From an uncultured Eubacteriales bacterium (GTDB lineage Bacteria > Bacillota > Clostridia > Oscillospirales > Acutalibacteraceae): 36,415 bases of DNA. The stretch is from NCBI GenBank assembly GCA_900317765.1, contig ONID01000010.1:1-36415 (forward strand), read 5' to 3'. Position numbers and translations under genes: made by a program. The notes under the pieces were generated by a model. It was not told the origin of the DNA, did no database searches, and worked only from the letters and a program-made list of their open reading frames with translations. This document shows, piece by piece, positions 1 to 7,428 of this stretch (the first letter of the stretch is position 1; each line of letters begins with the position of its first letter).

Positions 1-774
1 GGCAAGGGCGATGAGCTGATGACCGAGGCAGATCGCGAAAATCGGCATTTTGGCGGCAATGAGCTTTTTCAGTTCTTCGATAACAGCACCGCACTGCTTG
101 GGGTCGCCGGGGCCGTTGGAGAGCATAATGCCGTCGTGACCTGCGGCGAGGATTTCCTCTGCGGGGGTGCCGGCGGGATATACGGTGACGTCGCAGCCGA
201 GGTTGACCAGCGACATGAGGATGTTTCTCTTGCAGCCGAGATCGAGAAGAGCGACGTTGTATCTGTTGCCGTTGCTCTTGACAAAATACTTCTGATGGCA
301 GGTGACGGTGGGAACGGTCTCAGGAAGTGTGTAGGCCTTGATTTCCTTCAGGCACTCTTCCATATCGAAACTCTCGCCGAAGGTGATCATGCCGCGCATT
401 GTGCCCGACTCTCTCAGATGCTTAGTCAGGGCGCGTGTGTCAATGCCCTGAACAACAGGAATATTGTTCTTGATCAGATACTCACGAAGGGAACCCTCCG
501 AGCGGAAATTGGAATCCATTCTGTTGAGCTCGCGGACAATGTAGGCCTCAACCCACGGTCTGCGGGACTCGATATCCTCCATGCAGATGCCGTAGCTGCC
601 GATAATGGGATAAGTCATTACGACACCCTGTCCGGCGTAGGAAGGATCGGTAAGAAGCTCACGGTAGCCCGTCATGGAGGTGTTGAAAACGATCTCACAG
701 ACGGTTTTTCTCTCAGCGCCGACGGATTCGCCCTGATAAACTCTTCCGTCTTCGAGAATCAGCCATGCTTTCAT
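1..774 (-). CDS. carA: Carbamoyl-phosphate synthase small subunit (3'-truncated by window edge)
   Basis: This is the glutamine amidotransferase subunit of carbamoyl-phosphate synthase. It hydrolyses glutamine and passes ammonia to CarB for arginine and pyrimidine synthesis. The protein opens MKAWLILEDGRVYQGES, typical of CarA, and has the N-terminal CarA domain (about residues 1-150) followed by the start of a class I glutamine amidotransferase domain. The nucleophile Cys is visible in CLGHQ (about residue 249), and LSNGPGDP precedes it. The His/Glu part of the triad lies beyond the window, so only 258 codons are present. The ATG at 774 has AAAGGAA upstream. The window edge hides any carB. 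The gene is the last of three minus-strand genes after dapF and dapL, but a 142-base gap from dapL suggests its own transcription. Confidence 0.95.
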   Translation of the reverse strand, partial: MKAWLILEDGRVYQGESVGAERKTVCEIVFNTSMTGYRELLTDPSYAGQGVVMTYPIIGSYGICMEDIESRRPWVEAYIVRELNRMDSNFRSEGSLREYLIKNNIPVVQGIDTRALTKHLRESGTMRGMITFGESFDMEECLKEIKAYTLPETVPTVTCHQKYFVKSNGNRYNVALLDLGCKRNILMSLVNLGCDVTVYPAGTPAEEILAAGHDGIMLSNGPGDPKQCGAVIEELKKLIAAKMPIFAICLGHQLIALA

Positions 775-808
775 TTGCTGTTCATTCCTTTTCTTGGGTG
801 ACACATTT

Positions 809-837
809 CATATTATTTTAACATAAAATAATGTCAA
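809..837 (-). promoter_or_regulatory. Possible promoter for carA
   Basis: On the minus strand a perfect TTGACA (832-837) lies 17 bases from AATATG (809-814), about 35 bases upstream of the carA start. The -10 is poor (3 of 6). The gap is AT-rich, so chance matches are likely. Confidence 0.35.
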
Positions 838-916
838 ATTCAATATGCATTGATTTAAAAATAGAAGAATGTTACTGTACAATTCTTTTAAAATATAGTC
901 AAAAAGCAAACAGGAT

Positions 917-2131
917 TCAGGCGAAAGCCTTTTTGATGCGTTCTATCGCGGCAATGGAATTTTCCAGTGAGCCGAAGGAGGTCAGGCGGAAATATCCCTC
1001 GCCGCTCGGACCGAAGCCGGAACCGGGAGTGCCGACAACTCCGGCTTGATTGATAAGCTCGTCAAAGAATTCCCAGGAGGTGAGTCCGCCCGGTGTTTTC
1101 AGCCAGATGTAGGGCGCGTTGACGCCGCCGTAGGCGGTGAATCCCGCCTCTGCGAGCCCTTCGCGGATGACCTTGGCGTTGTTCAGGTAATAGGCGATGG
1201 TTTCCCTGATCTGCTTCTGTCCCTCGGCGGAATACACCGCTTCGGCTCCCCGCTGAACGATGTAGGGCACGCCGTTGAATTTGGTGGTCTGTCTTCTGTT
1301 CCAGAGCGCGTTGAGCGACACGCCGCCGCATTGCAGCGCCTTGGGAACGACGGTGTAGCCGCAGCGTGTGCCGGTGAATCCGGCGGTCTTGCTGAAGCTG
1401 CGGAATTCTATCGCGCACTTCTGAGCGCCTTCTATTTCAAATATGCTGTGCGGAATGTCTTCGGTGATGAAGGCTTCGTAAGCCGAATCGTAGAGAATGA
1501 CCGACTCATTTTCCAGCGCGTAATCCACCCATTTTTTCAGACCGTCATAGGTGATGGATGCGCCTGTGGGATTGTTGGGGAAGCAGAGATAGATCATATC
1601 GGCGCGTTTTTCGGGAAGCGCGGGCGCAAAGTCATTGTCCTCTGTACACGGCATATAGACCAATTTTTCCCATTTACCGTCCGAACGCAAAATCCCGGCT
1701 CTGCCTGCCATGGCGTTGGTATCGACATACACGGGATAGACCGGGTCGCAGACTGCGACGGTATTGTCCTTGCCGAAGATGTCGCCGATGTTGCCGGTGT
1801 CGGATTTTGCGCCGTCGCTGACGAACACCTCGTCGGGCTGGATGTCGATCCCCCTTGCGCGGTAGTCGTGCTCGACGATGGCTTCCCGCAGGAAGGAATA
1901 TCCCTGCTCGGGGCCGTAGCCCCGGAAAGTAGCTTCCTGACCCATCTCGTCACAAGCCTTTTTCATCGCCTCCACCACAGCGGGAGCAAGCGGACGGGTG
2001 ACGTCGCCGATGCCCAGCCGGATGATGGATTTGTCGGGGTTCGCCTCCGTAAATGCCGCGACTCTGCGGGCAATGTCCGAAAACAGATAGCTCTGCGGCA
2101 GTTTCACGAAATTGTCATTGACTTTGAACAT
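917..2131 (-). CDS. dapL: LL-diaminopimelate aminotransferase
   Basis: This PLP-dependent fold-type I aminotransferase converts tetrahydrodipicolinate directly to LL-2,6-diaminopimelate, the short DapL route to lysine and peptidoglycan precursor. The 404 residues are close to the usual length of about 410. Residues 1-20 ([20 protein letters not shown]) match the family N-terminus. CFPNNPTG (183-190), DSAYEAF (215-221, PLP-contacting Asp) and [15 protein letters not shown] (245-259, Schiff-base Lys248) are intact. I chose the ATG at 2131 because GGAGG lies 8 bases upstream. An in-frame ATG at 2182 would add 17 residues with no family resemblance and no ribosome site. The gene lies 112 bases downstream of dapF and is probably cotranscribed with it, giving the two consecutive steps to meso-DAP. 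Confidence 0.96.
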   Translation of the reverse strand: MFKVNDNFVKLPQSYLFSDIARRVAAFTEANPDKSIIRLGIGDVTRPLAPAVVEAMKKACDEMGQEATFRGYGPEQGYSFLREAIVEHDYRARGIDIQPDEVFVSDGAKSDTGNIGDIFGKDNTVAVCDPVYPVYVDTNAMAGRAGILRSDGKWEKLVYMPCTEDNDFAPALPEKRADMIYLCFPNNPTGASITYDGLKKWVDYALENESVILYDSAYEAFITEDIPHSIFEIEGAQKCAIEFRSFSKTAGFTGTRCGYTVVPKALQCGGVSLNALWNRRQTTKFNGVPYIVQRGAEAVYSAEGQKQIRETIAYYLNNAKVIREGLAEAGFTAYGGVNAPYIWLKTPGGLTSWEFFDELINQAGVVGTPGSGFGPSGEGYFRLTSFGSLENSIAAIERIKKAFA

Positions 2132-2174
2132 ACTCAATCCTCCATAATATATTCCAGCGCGAAGCGCTCCGAAA

Positions 2175-2214
2175 TTATTCATTATTCACTGTTATTCGTT
2201 ATTCTCTATTCTCT
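2175..2214. repeat. Low-complexity degenerate TTATTCa/g-type repeat
   Basis: Between dapF and dapL lies about 40 bases of imperfect repeats of TTATTC-like units (ATTATTC, ATTATTC, GTTATTC, GTTATTC, CTATTC). It is flanked by the near-palindrome AGCGCGAAGCGCT (2156-2168). It looks like degenerate microsatellite DNA, similar in style to the stretch near 5200-5230. It is not coding and no terminator was seen in it. Confidence 0.55.
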
Positions 2215-2243
2215 AAGCGAGCGTTTTTTACCCAGGTGAGCGC

Positions 2244-3074
2244 TCAAACTTCACCTTCGTAGACGAAGGTGGCGGGACCGGTCATGTATACCGTGTTTTC
2301 CTGTCTGTCCCATTCGATGCGGAGATCGCCGCCGCGCAGCTTCACCGTCACGCTGTCGGAGCTGACAACGCCGTTGAGAATGGAAGCGACCGCCACGGCG
2401 CAGGCGCCTGTGCCGCAAGCCCATGTTTCGCCCGAACCGCGTTCCCACACCCGCATCTGTACGGTGGAGTCGTCAATTTTTCTGACAAACTCGGTGTTGA
2501 CGCGTTCCGGAAACATTGGATGATTTTCAAACATCGGCCCGATTTTTTCAAGGTCAAGGCTTTCCACATCGTCCACATAGGTGACGCAGTGGGGATTGCC
2601 CATCGAAATGGCGGTGACGTTCCACGTTTTGCCGGCTGCATCTATTTTTTCGTCTACCATGCGCTCGCCGCTGAATTCCACGGGTATCAGCGAAGGCTCA
2701 AGAATAGGGCTTCCCATATCCACCCGAACGGCTGAAACGTCATTGCTGTCCAGAATGAGCCATGCCGTCTTGATGCCGGCGAGCGTTTCTATCGTCAGCA
2801 CTGTTTTTTCGGTGAGTCCCTTGCAGTAGACATACTTGGCAAAGCAGCGGATGCCGTTGCCGCACATCCTTCCCTCGGAGCCGTCTGCGTTGAACATTCT
2901 CATGCGGAAGTCGGCTTTGTCGGAGGGACAGATGAGGATCATTCCGTCCGAACCGACGCCGAAGTGTCTGTCACTCAGGGCGATGGAAGTCTGTACGGGG
3001 TCAAAATCAATGCCGTCCATACAGTTGACGTAAATGTAGTCGTTGCCTATTCCGTGCATTTTGGTAAATTTCAT
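2244..3074 (-). CDS. dapF: Diaminopimelate epimerase
   Basis: This cofactor-independent epimerase converts LL-diaminopimelate to meso-diaminopimelate for peptidoglycan and lysine. The 276 residues are full length for the family. It begins MKFTKMHGIGNDYIYVN, the diagnostic DapF start. The two catalytic cysteines are present: Cys71 in MCGNGIRC and Cys220 in ETWACGTGACAVA. GNPHCV (159-164) is also conserved. The ATG at 3074 has GGAGGA about 10 bases upstream. An intrinsic terminator for the gene upstream lies only 45 bases before the start, so the promoter must be very close or the gene is reached by read-through. With dapL just downstream the pair forms a DAP module. Confidence 0.97.
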   Translation of the reverse strand: MKFTKMHGIGNDYIYVNCMDGIDFDPVQTSIALSDRHFGVGSDGMILICPSDKADFRMRMFNADGSEGRMCGNGIRCFAKYVYCKGLTEKTVLTIETLAGIKTAWLILDSNDVSAVRVDMGSPILEPSLIPVEFSGERMVDEKIDAAGKTWNVTAISMGNPHCVTYVDDVESLDLEKIGPMFENHPMFPERVNTEFVRKIDDSTVQMRVWERGSGETWACGTGACAVAVASILNGVVSSDSVTVKLRGGDLRIEWDRQENTVYMTGPATFVYEGEV

Positions 3075-3118
3075 CTTGATTCATTCCTCCGTTTGTAAAA
3101 AAGATGCCGTTGTGAGGT

Positions 3119-3153
3119 AAAAAAAAGGGAATAGCAAATGAATTGCTACCCCC
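3119..3153 (-). terminator. Intrinsic terminator after the ANTAR gene
   Basis: On the minus strand GGGGGTAGCAA (3143-3153 arm) pairs with TTGCTAttccc (3127-3137 arm), with a short A/T loop, followed by a run of eight U (3119-3126). It lies 68 bases after the ANTAR stop and ends that transcript, or attenuates read-through into dapF. Confidence 0.8.
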
Positions 3154-3220
3154 TGACGGACTAACTTTGAAAAAGAGTTGTTGAGTTTTCGATCATTGAT
3201 GTGTTTAACGAAAAAGTCAT

Positions 3221-3766
3221 TTACAAAACTCCATTCAGAATATTCATGGCTACACTGACCAGTGACTCGCCGCTGTTCATGCTCTGTTTTTGCAGAAATC
3301 TGTGCGCGTCCGGCTCAGACATTCCGTTGCGCTCCATCAGAAGCGCTTTGGCCTTTGTGATGATCTCCTTGTCTTCCTCGCTTCGTTTTTCCGGTTTGAT
3401 GTAAACCGGTTTCTGCGGCTCGGTAAGCATCTGCAGGGTGCTGATCAGGTCTCGGCGGTTGATGGGAATATCGAGGGAGAGCATGTCTCCGCCGTCGAAT
3501 ATGGCCCGCTGTCTCGCAGAAAGAAGCACCACCATCTCGAAATTCTCCGGTCTAATGCGGTAGAGTTCGGAAGCGGTCATGTCACTCATGGCATAGGAAC
3601 ACAGCAGCACACCGCGGTCGCCGTAATATCTGGCAGCCTTTTGCAGGGCGGATGCCCCTTTGGTCGCAGTTCCAAGTACATCTATGCCGGAGGCGGCAAG
3701 CGTGTGCGCCAGCTTGTCGCACATCGAGCTGTCCTTACAGGCTATTATCACGCCACCCAATGCCAT
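3221..3766 (-). CDS. ANTAR-domain response regulator (pseudo-receiver plus RNA-binding ANTAR)
   Basis: The 181-residue protein has an N-terminal receiver-like domain (about 1-115, starting MALGGVIIACKDSSMCDKL) and a C-terminal ANTAR three-helix domain (about 125-178, with EEDKEIITKAKALLMERNGM and EPDAHRFLQKQSM). ANTAR proteins bind paired hexaloop RNA hairpins and prevent transcription termination, often in nitrogen or amine metabolism genes. The receiver looks degenerate: I do not see the usual acidic pair after strand 1 or a clear phospho-acceptor Asp, so it may be controlled by ligand or partner rather than by a kinase. No kinase is adjacent. The ATG at 3766 has only GAGGT two bases upstream, a weakly placed ribosome site, but no better start exists. 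It has its own promoter and terminator. Confidence 0.85.
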   Translation of the reverse strand: MALGGVIIACKDSSMCDKLAHTLAASGIDVLGTATKGASALQKAARYYGDRGVLLCSYAMSDMTASELYRIRPENFEMVVLLSARQRAIFDGGDMLSLDIPINRRDLISTLQMLTEPQKPVYIKPEKRSEEDKEIITKAKALLMERNGMSEPDAHRFLQKQSMNSGESLVSVAMNILNGVL

Positions 3767-3793
3767 GACCTCACAAGCGGGATAATTGCTCCC

Positions 3794-3894
3794 AGATAGT
3801 ATATTATGCTAACAGCATGATACAATGATATTTTAACGGCTTAAAGTCCAAAAGTCAACAGGAAATTTCAATTGCGTAAAAAGATATACTATCT
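3794..3894. repeat. Perfect 11-bp inverted repeat bracketing the ANTAR promoter
   Basis: AGATAGTATAT (3794-3804) and its exact reverse complement ATATACTATCT (3884-3894) lie on either side of the promoter at 3830-3858. A small hairpin, ATGCTaacAGCAT (3806-3818), sits in the leader. The paired half-sites could be operators for looping repression. Chance is possible in AT-rich DNA. Confidence 0.5.
3830..3858 (-). promoter_or_regulatory. Sigma-A-type promoter for the ANTAR gene
   Basis: On the minus strand TTGACT (3853-3858) is followed after 17 bases by TAAAAT (3830-3835), 64 bases upstream of the ANTAR start. Five of six bases match the consensus in each box. Confidence 0.75.
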
Positions 3895-3947
3895 CTGAAA
3901 AAGTTATCAAGTCATTACAAATCCGGTTGTATATTTTGCATAGCGGC

Positions 3948-4847
3948 CTACAGCAGTCCGAAAAATACGGCCGCCAGAATGACGATTCCCGCAGTAATGC
4001 CGAGCACGATTCCCAGCGTGCGTTTCAGTTTTGCCATTCTGCCGTCATCCAGAACGCGTGCGATCACCACGGTCATATTGTCGCCGCCCCCCTTGCGAAG
4101 GGCTTTTTCGATGAGAATGTCAGCAATTTCGGCGACGGGACGCTCTGAACTGAGACTTGCGTAAATCGAATGGCTGGGCAGCACATCCGAAACGCCGTCG
4201 GAGCAGATGAGCAGAATATCTCCCGTGCGGATCTCCGCGCTGGCTTCGTTTGGTTTGAGGGATTTCAGGTTGTCCATGCCGAGGAATTTGGAAAGCTGAT
4301 TGCGGGCATAGGAACGGCTTGCCTGATTCTCAGAGATCGCACCGCTGTCCACAAGCTCCTGGATATAGGTCTGGGGCTTGCTGAGACGTTCCATGCCGAA
4401 CCGGGTCTTGATGTAGATTTCGCTGTCGCCGAGGTTGCAGGCATACAGACAGTCAAAACAAGCCACCAGCATGGCGAAGGTGGAGCCCATTTTCTTGCCG
4501 GATTTCTTCATTCGTTTGAGAAGGCGATCATTGGCCGATCTGACAATCCGATTAGCGGTGTATGAAGCGTCGTCGCCGGTCTGTATCGCCTGAAGCTCAT
4601 CGGCATAGTCCGAAAGAGTGGTGACGCCGATCATGGCGGCGACGTCTCCGTCAGCCAGACCGCCCATTCCGTCACAGACCGCCAGCACATGAACATCCTC
4701 TGTATCGACCGATTCAAATCGCTCCGCGCTGACCTTGTAATGGTCAATGAACGCGCCGTTGACAAAGAAGTTGTCCTGATTGCTGACGATACGACGGCCA
4801 ATATCGGTAACGGCTGCTATCTCCAGCGTGATAGGTATTCTCTTCAT
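3948..4847 (-). CDS. PP2C-family serine/threonine phosphatase, C-terminally membrane-anchored
   Basis: This is a metal-dependent protein phosphatase of the PPM/PP2C (PrpC/Stp) family, which removes phosphate from Ser/Thr substrates of Hanks-type kinases. All metal-binding motifs are visible: SNQDNFF (Asp25), AVCDGMGG (Asp59-Gly60), NLGDSEIYI, CSDGVSD and GGGDNMTVVIA. About 270 residues form the catalytic domain in the cytoplasm. Residues 278-299 form a hydrophobic C-terminal anchor, which is not in the minimal family. ATG at 4847 is preceded by GGGAGGGTGA, a strong ribosome site. In Firmicutes such genes usually sit beside a PASTA kinase (prkC/pknB). None is here, so the partner kinase must be elsewhere. 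The neighbours are the ANTAR regulator and a glycosidase. Confidence 0.94.
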   Translation of the reverse strand: MKRIPITLEIAAVTDIGRRIVSNQDNFFVNGAFIDHYKVSAERFESVDTEDVHVLAVCDGMGGLADGDVAAMIGVTTLSDYADELQAIQTGDDASYTANRIVRSANDRLLKRMKKSGKKMGSTFAMLVACFDCLYACNLGDSEIYIKTRFGMERLSKPQTYIQELVDSGAISENQASRSYARNQLSKFLGMDNLKSLKPNEASAEIRTGDILLICSDGVSDVLPSHSIYASLSSERPVAEIADILIEKALRKGGGDNMTVVIARVLDDGRMAKLKRTLGIVLGITAGIVILAAVFFGLL

Positions 4848-5034
4848 ATCGGCTCACCCTCCCTTCGTCAATGCAATTAGCCAATTGTAAAAGTGTAAGA
4901 ATAGTGTAAATCGGGAGCTTAGCGGTATTTGAAAACGCAGGCTTTTTTCCAGTCGGAGCAAGAAAAACGTTGTATTAGGCTATTTCTGTATTCGCCCAAA
5001 CCTTTTGCGTATCGACACCGGTCTTGCTCGGTCG

Positions 5035-5235
5035 GCTAAAATCCTCCCTCGTGGGGCTCTGCCCCACTCCCCGCCAGGGCGCTGCCCTGGACCTGCCAGG
5101 AGGAACAAGTTCCCCGGCTGTCGCTCGCCGACAGCTAGGACTCCCACGCTCGCATACGCTCGCTTGTTATCGCTGCGCTATGCTTTTTCTTTTTCTTCCC
5201 ACTCCCCACTGCTCACTTCTCACTTACTTTTACAA
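5035..5235. repeat. Composite hairpin-chain repeat element
   Basis: Four hairpins follow each other: GTGGGGC-tct-GCCCCAC (5051-5067), CCAGGGC-gct-GCCCTGG (5074-5090), GGAAC-aa-GTTCC (5102-5113) and GCTGTCG-ctcgc-CGACAGC (5117-5135). Next come a GCTCGC/CGCTCGC-rich stretch (5148-5180) and a degenerate CACT/CTCACTT low-complexity tail (5198-5230). The base composition is far from its AT-rich surroundings. This architecture resembles the short interspersed repeats common in Ruminococcaceae genomes. I judge that from memory and could not search. Confidence 0.6.
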
Positions 5236-5320
5236 TCGCCTGTCTGTATGATTTCAATGACTGACTGCATGCCGCCATGATTCAAATGCAAAATACTATA
5301 TATTATACAATATACCACTT

Positions 5321-5369
5321 GCACCGCACATTTGTCAAGTTATTAAAGCGTCGGACAAATGTGCGGTGC
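5321..5369. repeat. Perfect 16-bp inverted repeat downstream of GHL10 gene
   Basis: GCACCGCACATTTGTC (5321-5336) and its exact reverse complement (5354-5369) are separated by 17 bases. The stem is strong, but neither strand has a U-run after it, so it is not a standard intrinsic terminator. It may still act as an RNA 3'-end structure for the glycosidase transcript, whose stop is 73 bases away. Confidence 0.65.
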
Positions 5370-5441
5370 GTGGTGACGTGTATTTTCTGTGTTTCGGCGA
5401 GTATCGACCGGAGAGAATTTTTCCGGCGTTAAGGCAGGAAT

Positions 5442-6722
5442 TCAGTTTATCACGGAACGGTAATTCTTCATTTCCTCTTGGGTCTGACTCCCGTCCAGAT
5501 ACTCATAGGAATACAGCACAAAGCCGTCGGCGTTAATATCATTGCCGCGTGTATACAGCACCTGATTCATGATGATGTCGTCCGCCTTCTTCCACTTTCC
5601 GCTGTCCGCGTCAGAACCCGCCTTGTAAAGCGCGAGACCGATGTAGAGTTTAACGCTCGGAGAGGTGACAAGCTCGTTCCACTTGCGGCAGGTCGGTTCA
5701 AAGGGGGCGATGGCGTTGTCGTTCGACCAGTAGATCTGGGGAATCAGGTAATCGACAAAGCCCTCGGTGCTGCCCCATTTTCTGACGTCGGCTCCCATGC
5801 GCAGACAGTTGTCGATGTTCCCGGCGGGACTGATTCCGAAAAGACAACTGCTGTCGGCGGATTTCACCACGCTGTATACGGCGCTGACCAGTTCGTTTAT
5901 ATTCTGTGTGCGCCAATCGAGCAGGGACATTTTGCCGCCCTGTTTCTGTCTGTATTCGTTGTAGGATGCGCTGTCGTCGAAGCTCTCGTCATAGGCGGGA
6001 TAGAAATAATCGTCCCAATGAATGCCGTCGACATTGTACCGCTCTACGATCTCACGCGTGCCTTTGACGATGTAATCGCGCACCTCCGGCACGGCGGGAT
6101 TGTAGAATTTGCCCTTCTGATAATCGATGACCCAGTTGTCGTTTTCGGGGTTGTCGTCATTTCGCCAGACAGTGTAGGGATTGTCGTCGGAGAGGGAAGG
6201 GGGATAGACTCCGCTGGCCAGCATGATTCTCAGCGGATTGAGCCATGCGTGAAGGGCGATGCCTTCCCGGTGTGCGGCTTCCACCGCATAGGCAAGCGGA
6301 TCAAAGCTGTCGGCAGGCGCTTCTCCCTGTGTGCCGGTGGCAAGATGCGACCACGGGTAATAATCGGATTGATAAAGCGCGTCGCCAAAGGGACGGACAT
6401 GCAGGAATATGGTGTTGATCCCGTTCTTCTTGGATTTGGCGACGATCTCGTCAATCATTTCCTTGTTGACGCCGTTCAGGGAGGAAAATGCCACCCATAC
6501 GCCGCGCATTTCCTTTCCGTTGACCGCGGGTCTTCCGTATTTGTCCACACCGTCGCCGTTGAGGGGATACTCGACGGTGCTTTCACCCGGAGTGATTTTT
6601 TCCGCTCTTCGGCTGAGTATGTAAGGCAGACAGCCTAAAATAATGATGCTGACAGTGAGGAGCGCAATGACGAGGTAGAAAACCGGAAACTGTTTTTTCT
6701 CAGATGAATTTGTGTTTTTCAA
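5442..6722 (-). CDS. Family 10-like glycosyl hydrolase (GHL10/DUF187), membrane-anchored
   Basis: This is a GHL10/DUF187 family TIM-barrel glycosidase related to YngK-type proteins. These are extracytoplasmic and thought to act on peptidoglycan or related glycans. One N-terminal transmembrane helix (PVFYLVIALLTVSIIILGCL) anchors it outside the cell. The barrel starts at RGVWVAFSSLN and includes TIFLHVRPFGDALYQS, ALHAWLNPLR, VDGIHWDDYFYP (likely acidic active-site region) and FGISPAGNIDN. The ATG at 6737 has no ribosome site. The TTG at 6722 has GGAGG seven bases upstream (6729-6735), so I place the start there, giving 426 residues that begin with KNTNSSEKKQ. It is divergent from the DUF1294 gene. 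The substrate is unknown. Confidence 0.9.
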   Translation of the reverse strand: MKNTNSSEKKQFPVFYLVIALLTVSIIILGCLPYILSRRAEKITPGESTVEYPLNGDGVDKYGRPAVNGKEMRGVWVAFSSLNGVNKEMIDEIVAKSKKNGINTIFLHVRPFGDALYQSDYYPWSHLATGTQGEAPADSFDPLAYAVEAAHREGIALHAWLNPLRIMLASGVYPPSLSDDNPYTVWRNDDNPENDNWVIDYQKGKFYNPAVPEVRDYIVKGTREIVERYNVDGIHWDDYFYPAYDESFDDSASYNEYRQKQGGKMSLLDWRTQNINELVSAVYSVVKSADSSCLFGISPAGNIDNCLRMGADVRKWGSTEGFVDYLIPQIYWSNDNAIAPFEPTCRKWNELVTSPSVKLYIGLALYKAGSDADSGKWKKADDIIMNQVLYTRGNDINADGFVLYSYEYLDGSQTQEEMKNYRSVIN

Positions 6723-6903
6723 AGGGAATTCCTCCATTGGTACGGTGTTATCGGATGCAGATTGTTTAGGAACTATGCAGAATTTATTCAGTCATTTTCT
6801 GTTAAAAATAACGTCTAACGGCGTGTTTCAGTAAGTGAAACGTATTCATTGTTTCTGCATGGTTCCTTCGTAAATTCCAAGTTGATTTTTTACAAAAATA
6901 AAC

Positions 6904-6932
6904 TTGACTTATGCCTTATATTATAATACTAT
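6904..6932 (+). promoter_or_regulatory. Promoter for DUF1294-mreB unit
   Basis: TTGACT (6904-6909), a 17-base spacer and TACTAT (6927-6932) lie 48 bases before the DUF1294 start. The -10 runs into the small palindrome ACTATtgtATAGT (6928-6940), a possible operator. Another inverted repeat, GTTTCAgtaagTGAAAC (6825-6841), lies further upstream in the divergent gap. Confidence 0.65.
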
Positions 6933-6979
6933 TGTATAGTACGGTAATGTATAAATTGTTAAAAAGGAGCTTTTTCAAA

Positions 6980-7315
6980 ATGGAATTGTTCAAAGGTTCA
7001 TTATCCGATGTCGCACTGAATATCTGTTTTATCATACTCGGTGTGCATCTCGTTCTAATCAGCATTTTCGCCATCTATCAGACCATACGCGATAAAGCGC
7101 TTTCCAACGTGCCGAAGGATTCGCCGAATTACTGGCGCGTGCCGGAAGCGCAGCTGCTTCTCATTTCGGCGCTGGGAGGCTCGGTTGCCATGTACATAAC
7201 CATGCAGACCATTCGTCACAAGACCCAGCATCCCAAGTTTATGATCGGAATTCCGGCGATCATGATAGCCCAGTTTGCTCTCGCTGCCTTCATTGTCTGG
7301 CTCAGAGTATTCTGA
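6980..7315 (+). CDS. DUF1294 small membrane protein
   Basis: The 111-residue protein has about three to four hydrophobic helices and the DUF1294 signature: RDKALSN after helix 1-2, RVPEAQLLLISALGGSVAMY, and MQTIRHKTQHPKF before the last helix. The function of DUF1294 is unknown. The upstream ATG at 6911 falls around the promoter and -10 region, so I chose the ATG at 6980, which has AAGGAG eight to ten bases upstream. It lies 113 bases before the mreB-like gene on the same strand with no terminator between, so the two may be cotranscribed. Confidence 0.88.
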   Translation: MELFKGSLSDVALNICFIILGVHLVLISIFAIYQTIRDKALSNVPKDSPNYWRVPEAQLLLISALGGSVAMYITMQTIRHKTQHPKFMIGIPAIMIAQFALAAFIVWLRVF

Positions 7316-7428
7316 TTTTTCTTCTAAGATAATATTCGGATTGTCATTCAATTATGACTTGATGCGCTTTGGATGCGGATGATTGCCAATTTCTGCTGAT
7401 GGTTACGAGCGTCACATGGGGGTTTGAG

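Larger units (their letters stand above)
4848..5441. other. 594-base gene-free gap, repeat-rich
   Basis: This gap separates the PP2C start from the end of the GHL10 gene. It holds an AT-rich leader for the PP2C gene (4860-4920, no confident promoter), a hairpin-chain repeat block (5035-5235), and a perfect 16-bp inverted repeat (5321-5369). Open frames across 5005-5280 have no ribosome site and arise from the repeat, so I call no gene here. Confidence 0.7.

Noticed and set aside
1046-2239. 397-codon plus-strand open frame over dapL
   Set aside because: It is antisense to a clear dapL, has no ribosome site and no family-like sequence.
3075-3220. Lysine riboswitch upstream of dapF
   Set aside because: The space holds only a terminator hairpin and a short leader, far too small for the lysine riboswitch, and no conserved core is seen.
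5005-5280. Open frames of 75-91 codons in the repeat block
   Set aside because: No ribosome site, biased repeat composition, and frames are a by-product of the GC-rich element.
5321-5369. Terminal repeats of an insertion sequence
   Set aside because: The arms are only 17 bases apart with no transposase or target duplication.
5478-6638. 386-codon plus-strand open frame over the GHL10 gene
   Set aside because: Antisense shadow of a well-supported glycosidase with no start signals.
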